DNA of 64,000 bases, taken from the NCBI GenBank assembly GCA_018398805.1, contig JAGFBZ010000563.1:62001-126000 (forward strand). Reading direction: 5' to 3'. Of this stretch, positions 58,769-64,000 are shown piece by piece (the first letter of the stretch is position 1; each line of letters starts with the position of its first letter). The translations under genes were made by a program, and so were the position numbers. The DNA comes from Hirundichthys speculiger. Taxonomy: Eukaryota > Chordata > Actinopteri > Beloniformes > Exocoetidae. The notes under the pieces are model-generated. The model saw only the letters and a list, made by a program, of their open reading frames with translations, made no database searches and was not told where the DNA came from.

Positions 58769-59278
58769 TGTCAGGAGTGAGGCAGAATTGAGGACCCAGG
58801 CGCAGGAGTGCAAAAAATAAAGGATTTATTTGACCAAATGTCCGAGAAAACTAAAAAAAAAACCCACAAAACTAATCCAAACGGGCAGGAAAAACACAAA
58901 GTCCCAAACAAATCCAAAACTCCACAAAAGTCATCAAAAACAAACATAAACAAACCAAGAACAGAAAAACATTCACGGAGAACGAGAAAAGGCTTACGGA
59001 GCATGGAACATAGATCTAATGACATAAGATGGAAAAACGGAAGACAAGGGACCAGCACAGACAGGGGAAATGACAAGACTTAAATACACAGAGTACCTAA
59101 CGTGAGGCAGGTGCAGACAATCAGGATAACAAGAGGGAAGGAAGCAAAGCTGAAAACAACAGAGACAAGACAGACCTTCAAAGTAAAACAGGAAATAGGT
59201 AACACAAAAAACAGGGATTGACGGCAACTAAACACAGAACATAAAAGAAACCAAAATGGCTGTCATGGCTACCCCAGA
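58769..59278 (-). repeat. Solo-LTR-like repeat, first family, copy 4
   Basis: The plus-strand left end TGTCAGGAGTGAGGC is the inverse of the family 3' end. The core (TTAAATACACAGAG, AGAGGGAAGGAAGCAAAGC) is in minus orientation. The right end GGCTGTCATGGCTACCCC is joined by the hAT element at 59279. Confidence 0.55.
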
Positions 59279-59745
59279 CCAAGGTTATTATCGTTAACGA
59301 AAACGAACGAAATAACAAAAACTAGAATTGAAAAGACATTTTCGTTAACTGAAATAAAATAAAAATGACAGTTTTTTAAAAACACAATAACTTACTGAAA
59401 CTGTATTATGTGTTACGTGTTTTAAATTTTTTTTCCCTCGTAAACGTTTGAAATCTATTAACTTTGCTCCGCTGTACAACAACAACCGCAAAAAAAAAAA
59501 AAGTGATCAGCAGTGATGGCTGCGGCAAAAGTTGGGAGAAAGCGTCACAGTCCGATTTGGGATTTCTTTGACTATGACTGTTTATGATAAAAGTAAGTGC
59601 CTTGTTGTAGAAGCAGGTGATCCACTGTGTGGAATACTTCTTAAGGGGAAAAAAACCCCACAAATCTGAAAGTCTATTTGAAAAGCCCTCACAAGAAGGC
59701 TAACCAAGACTACCTGGATTAGCTAGCCTCGCTGCCCTCCTCCCT
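59279..59745 (+). mobile_element. hAT element fragment with BED-finger start
   Basis: Left end CAAGGTTATTATCGTTAACG with repeated TTCGTTAAC, a common fish hAT terminus. An ATG at 59516 starts MAAAKVGRKRHSPIWDFFDY; a shifted frame continues KSKCLVVEAGDPLCGILLKG. This is a BED zinc finger start (W-x-x-F, then the Cys pair), degraded and without a catalytic domain. Confidence 0.55.
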
Positions 59746-59770
59746 GGAGAGAGAAGCTACAGCTGCAGGC

Positions 59771-60407
59771 CAGTAGTGATGGGTCGGTCATGAACGAGAG
59801 CCGGAAAAGAGCCGGCTCTTTGAAGTGAACGAAGGGAACCGGTTCGCGATCGAGAGCGATTATTTTTCATTGTCTTTTAAAGCCGCATTGGTCAACATGT
59901 GTGGTTGTGGCAACGTCTGTGTGACTACACTGAGTAGGAGGGGGGAGGGGAGGGGAGCAGAGTCAACAACACTCTGCTCAGGAGGGGGGAGGGGTTACAG
60001 ACACATACAGAACTATAAAAAGTACTTGATTAAAGTCACTGCTGCCAAAGCAGATTCTACTAGCTATTCACCACAAAGGCTCTCTTAAATTCCTGCCAGC
60101 ACTATTAATGTTTGATGGGTTTGTTCAATAAAGGTCATAGCATGTAGAGTACATAAAAACTGGACAAACCCCTGTGAGTTTACCTGTAGATTTTTGATTA
60201 GTTGTTCTGTCTTTTTTGGGACACCTGGACATCACCATAATGGCAGGAGGATGGGTAAATGGTGAGAACAAAAAACCCTGGAGGTGCTGGCTCTCTTACA
60301 ACAAGTTAGCTTTTTTTTTAATTTGGCTTAGCTCACGGTAACCTATGATGTTAACTAGTTACCTTACATTCATTCTAATCAAATCCCTCAGCCCCCATCA
60401 CTTCTGA
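59771..60407. mobile_element. Possible hAT-type MITE
   Basis: Ends CAGTAGTGATGGGTCG (59771) and CAGAAGTGATGGGGG (inward from 60407). The left part has GAGCCGGAAAAGAGCCGGCT, typical of fish hAT MITEs. The 8-bp flanks agree poorly, so the right end is tentative. Confidence 0.4.
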
Positions 60408-63400
60408 TGTTGCCACCAAAATGACATCTGAAAACCAGTCAAGGCTAAATCATGGCAGTCTTGCAGTCTCCTGGGGCTTTGTCCCAGCTGGCTCCCATCT
60501 CCTCCAGCCAAGCCATGGTGGAGGAGCTGTGGATCTCCTGGCGGTGGTCCACAGCGGGACCTCCCACTTCAAATGTCGTTTCAGTGGTGACATCAGAAAT
60601 GATGCAGTCTTGGGAGTCCCTGTTGCTTTGTCACAACTGGGTTTCTGTTTCTGTTCTGTTCAACTCCAGATAAAGTTCATCAATCCGAAGCCTCCCTGGA
60701 GGGTGGCTCTGCTGAAAGAACCGGGAAACAGCTGTGATGAAGACCCGGGGCCCACACACAGTTAACACAGGCTGCCTGTTGCTTAGCTGAGCTTGTCCCT
60801 GGGTCCTTCCAGACCAACCCACATCCAGCTACAGCCATTGGCGAGAGTAACTAACAGCACGGCGAAATGTGTTATTTAAAATAAGAATGACTGCTCTGTT
60901 AGGTCTTTATTTGTCAACCATCAGTTAAAAGATACATTTGTTGTTGTTGCCTTATATGTATTTCATGTGATATGGTTAATAATAAAAAAAAAAAAATCAC
61001 CTCCTGTAAATTTGTCATGGAATTGGACATTATAACAGTTGATCATTAACATGAGGACCATTAACTCACTTTTGGAGGTAGAATTTAGTGGTCAGTCGAG
61101 GAGCTGCTATTAAATTCCCTTTCAGATTCACATCAGGCTATCAAGGCAATCATTGCCCCTTGATAAAAACAATTATAATTTATTATTTCTGGGTCATCAG
61201 CTTGTGCACACTGTGTTTCTGTATTATTGTTTCAATTTATGACAAATTAATGCAGAAAACTGATTAAATCAAAGGCATTTACATAATTACTTTTTGCCAC
61301 TGCATATCAACGCTCCTGCAGGAGCTGCGTGTGTGTGTGTGTGTGTGTTAACTAGGTGAGAGGCAATGCAGTTTGACATTTGTGACCCTTAACACTATAA
61401 TGAGCGTGATTCTCCAGCAAGGTGCCAGCAGATTGGCTCATTAAGCGCAATAACACCGTATAAGACTTCATCAAAAACAAATTTGGACTCAGGCCACTGA
61501 GAATCCCTTTGGAAGAAGAGCACAAAAACACAGCAGGTTTTCAGTAACCTCAGTTTACAGGCAAACCTGCTTGTTGTGCCTTCTGCCATTACATATGCCT
61601 GACAATAAAACCTCATCATATTTCCCACCTGTCACCCACTTTATGAAGTGCGGTGAAGCGACCAAACTGTCTTATTGACGCAATTTAATTTGGATCAATG
61701 AGAATGATGTGAATGAGTCTTGCACAATTATGAATTACTCTTAAAGCCCAGAGGAGACAAGGGAGACCTCATAGGAAAACTGGATGTTTTCTTTGCTAAA
61801 TGTTAAGATAAAATCACTTTGAAAACATGAGGAAAGTATTATGGCTTTCTATGCCACACAACAAACTTTTCAATCGAACGTTCAGTATAGTGACAGTTTC
61901 CTGACAGCTCATCAGGCCGCTGAAAAGACACCTCGGGCTGCTTATTGTTTGTGGAAATGCCCTGCAGCAATATGGCTCCGGCCAGCAGAGTCTCATCTTT
62001 GGGGAAATTAAATGACAATGCAGAGGATGACGAATGCATCTGGAAAGACTGCTCAACATATTTCGAAGCTGTGGCTTCTTTCCGCCCCTCCATGCCAATT
62101 TTTACTCTAAATGCTGCCCAAAACTGGGGAAAAAGATTGTGAGCAAACGAACACAAAAAGGCAGCTATCACAGCTGTCAGTCATTCTCCAGTAATACTGC
62201 TGGAATGCTTCCCCTATATGCTGCAAGGCCTGATGCACTTTGATATTTTTTATCAGGAGGTAAAAGCCAAGGCTAATCGTTTGGCCCGAAGGGGAATGGT
62301 TGATACCTTCCCAGTGTGGTAGCTGCTAAGTGGGGCCTCTGTAAGAACTATCAAATTGCTATCAAATTCCCAGCCTCACTTAAGGGATCAACAAGGGCAA
62401 TTTTTCTGCTCGATCTATGCTTCTTTGGTTTTTTTTTTGCTGCACTGCCTGAGGCCCCATTTTTTGGCCATGATTTCTGTAAAGAGAAACAGGAGGATCC
62501 TGAGAGAGACTATAAAAGAAGGAAAAAAGGAGAGGACAATATGGAATATGCAAAAGAAAATAACAAAGCTGCTTATGTCTGAAAGACAAGAGAGTGGAGC
62601 AGGGCTAATGGATCTTGACAATGTACCAGCAGAGCATGGCCCCAGTGGAACAACCCACTAACAAAACAAAGGCGTTGATGATTTGTCCGTTTCCTTTTCC
62701 CTGATGCCAGTATAAGCCCAGATTTGTGGCCTCTGTGGCTTAGATGAATAAAGCATTCAAGGTTTAAGCATGGGTGAGCAATCAGCTCCACTCCATGCCT
62801 CAAATAAGAAGCACAGAGTTTATTATCAGTGTGCATGGCTGGAAATCATGTGCAGTGCACTCCAGAGTAGCAGGGCGCTCATTAGGAGTGCAACTTGGAG
62901 AGGAGATCCAACACTTGGTTTTGCAGGACCTAATTAATATAATTTAAAACATACATTCAAAGGATCCTTTCATCATCACATTGCTTGATTAAATCTAAGC
63001 TTGTTCTATCCAGATAAAGTGATGTAGATTATTCTACCAAGAAATGCTGTGTGCATCAAAAGCTCAACATTTTAAAAGTTGTGGTATCATGTATGGTTGG
63101 TAGTTTGTGATACCTATCTGGAAAGCAGCACAGTTTTTAGGTGCATGTTGTTTTCTGCTTTCAGTTCTTTTTGTTCAGTTCAGTTTGGCCCAGTATTCCT
63201 GCAAAATGCTTCTAGTTCCTTGATGCGCCTTGTATTCACAGTTATTTTGAGGTGTATCCACATCAGGCACCTCTACAAGTTGTCCAGGTTGTCGTGGGGT
63301 ATGCGTAGGATTGTTAGAAGATCCGTAGAAGCCGCCTGTTAATCTTATTATTTTTATTTATGATCCAATATTTAATGTAGTCGATATTTAAGATAAGGTC

Positions 63401-64000
63401 AAAGCAAGATCCACATTTTATTATGCTGATTTTTTTCCAAGTAAAAAATTCTCACCTTTTTTCACTCCAAACATGTCTTGAGGCAGAGACTGCCGCTGAA
63501 AGACACACTGGAGATCCTCTCCTTCGTTCCACCTCCACTCTCCAGCTGTTCCACATAGTAGGTGCAAATTGCCACACCAGAGTGTGTGTTTTTGCAAAAA
63601 AAATTGCAGCCTGAAGACAGTACCTTTCCAGCAGCAACAGTACCTTTCCGGCAGTGAATACCATCACTGCTGACATTTGTGGTGTTTTCACATCTTCAGC
63701 AGGTGAAGGCTCCACTTGGTTGCTCAGCAAGGTAACGGTGTTCGCTGAATTGCTAGTATCATGGTGATAAGAATGAACATGATAAAAAAAAGAGTTAATG
63801 GCTGAGAATAATCATAATTCATGGCAAAATGTGATTAAAAAGACTGTCATGATTATAATGGTGAATATAATAACATGTTGTTTAAAACAGGATATAAGCA
63901 GTAATAATATTAATAATAAGACCTGATTGTTCATGATTTTCATATGTCCATATAATAATTCATTAGAAAAAGTGAGTTTAAAGAGAATAATAATTCATTG
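60408..64000. other. Non-coding stretch, no gene identified
   Basis: No recognisable exon or transposon. A (GT)11 microsatellite lies at 61328-61349. ORFs at 60421-60765 and 62316-62661 have no motifs. 61800-62180 is free of simple repeats and might be single-copy sequence. Confidence 0.5.

Noticed and set aside
60421..60765. 114-residue ORF as a possible host exon
   Set aside because: Overlapping frames are equally open, there is no motif, and no convincing splice sites bound it.

Overview
The window is vertebrate, most likely teleost fish, nuclear DNA. It is AT-rich, has short ORFs, GT-AG introns and microsatellites, and is crowded with fish-type transposons: Tc1/mariner, piggyBac, hAT, PIF/Harbinger, LINEs, a tRNA-derived SINE and LTR elements. 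I found no ordinary host protein-coding gene and no rRNA or tRNA gene. Every protein-like signal I can support belongs to a mobile element. The stretches between them look like non-coding intergenic or intronic DNA.

Layout. 1-13.8 kb: mostly unannotatable DNA with a decayed Harbinger (2.76-3.62 kb) and an LTR-like repeat (9.9-10.26 kb). 13.8-21 kb: hAT, LTR-like, Tc1-like, an unclassified transposon remnant, and a piggyBac with TTAA ends (19.7-21.0 kb). 21.67-31.84 kb: a short hAT-like element split by a full LTR retroelement on the minus strand, with two ~2.07-kb LTRs, a 4-bp target duplication, a tRNA-Lys-type primer site and a polypurine tract, but no polymerase that I can recognise. 32.2-33.9 kb: a solo-LTR-like repeat split by a Harbinger. 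34.8-36.8 kb: a long-TIR element with a THAP exon, then a LINE 3' end. 37.44-40.34 kb: a three-level nest, a hAT MITE inside a piggyBac inside a Tc1. 41-42 kb: LTR-like, LINE and SINE pieces.

The most striking object is at 42.74-56.52 kb: a single ~13.8-kb DNA element bounded by ~1.0-1.1-kb terminal inverted repeats that contain a CGTCGTT-type minisatellite. It carries two divergent, intron-containing genes. On the minus strand lies a ten-exon gene with a UBZ-like zinc finger and a HECT ubiquitin-ligase domain, including the catalytic cysteine. On the plus strand lies an integrase-type (rve-like) transposase gene that seems to lack the exon(s) with the second catalytic aspartate. The HECT exons join in consistent phase, which strongly supports a once-functional gene. 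56.9-60.4 kb: LINE, Tc1, LTR-like and hAT pieces. 60.4-64 kb: nothing identifiable.

Quality note. The two LTRs differ mainly by one- or few-base indels, and most HECT frame breaks sit in homopolymers. Many frameshifts here may therefore be uncorrected sequencing indels rather than real mutations. All family names are from motif recognition by eye; no database search was run.
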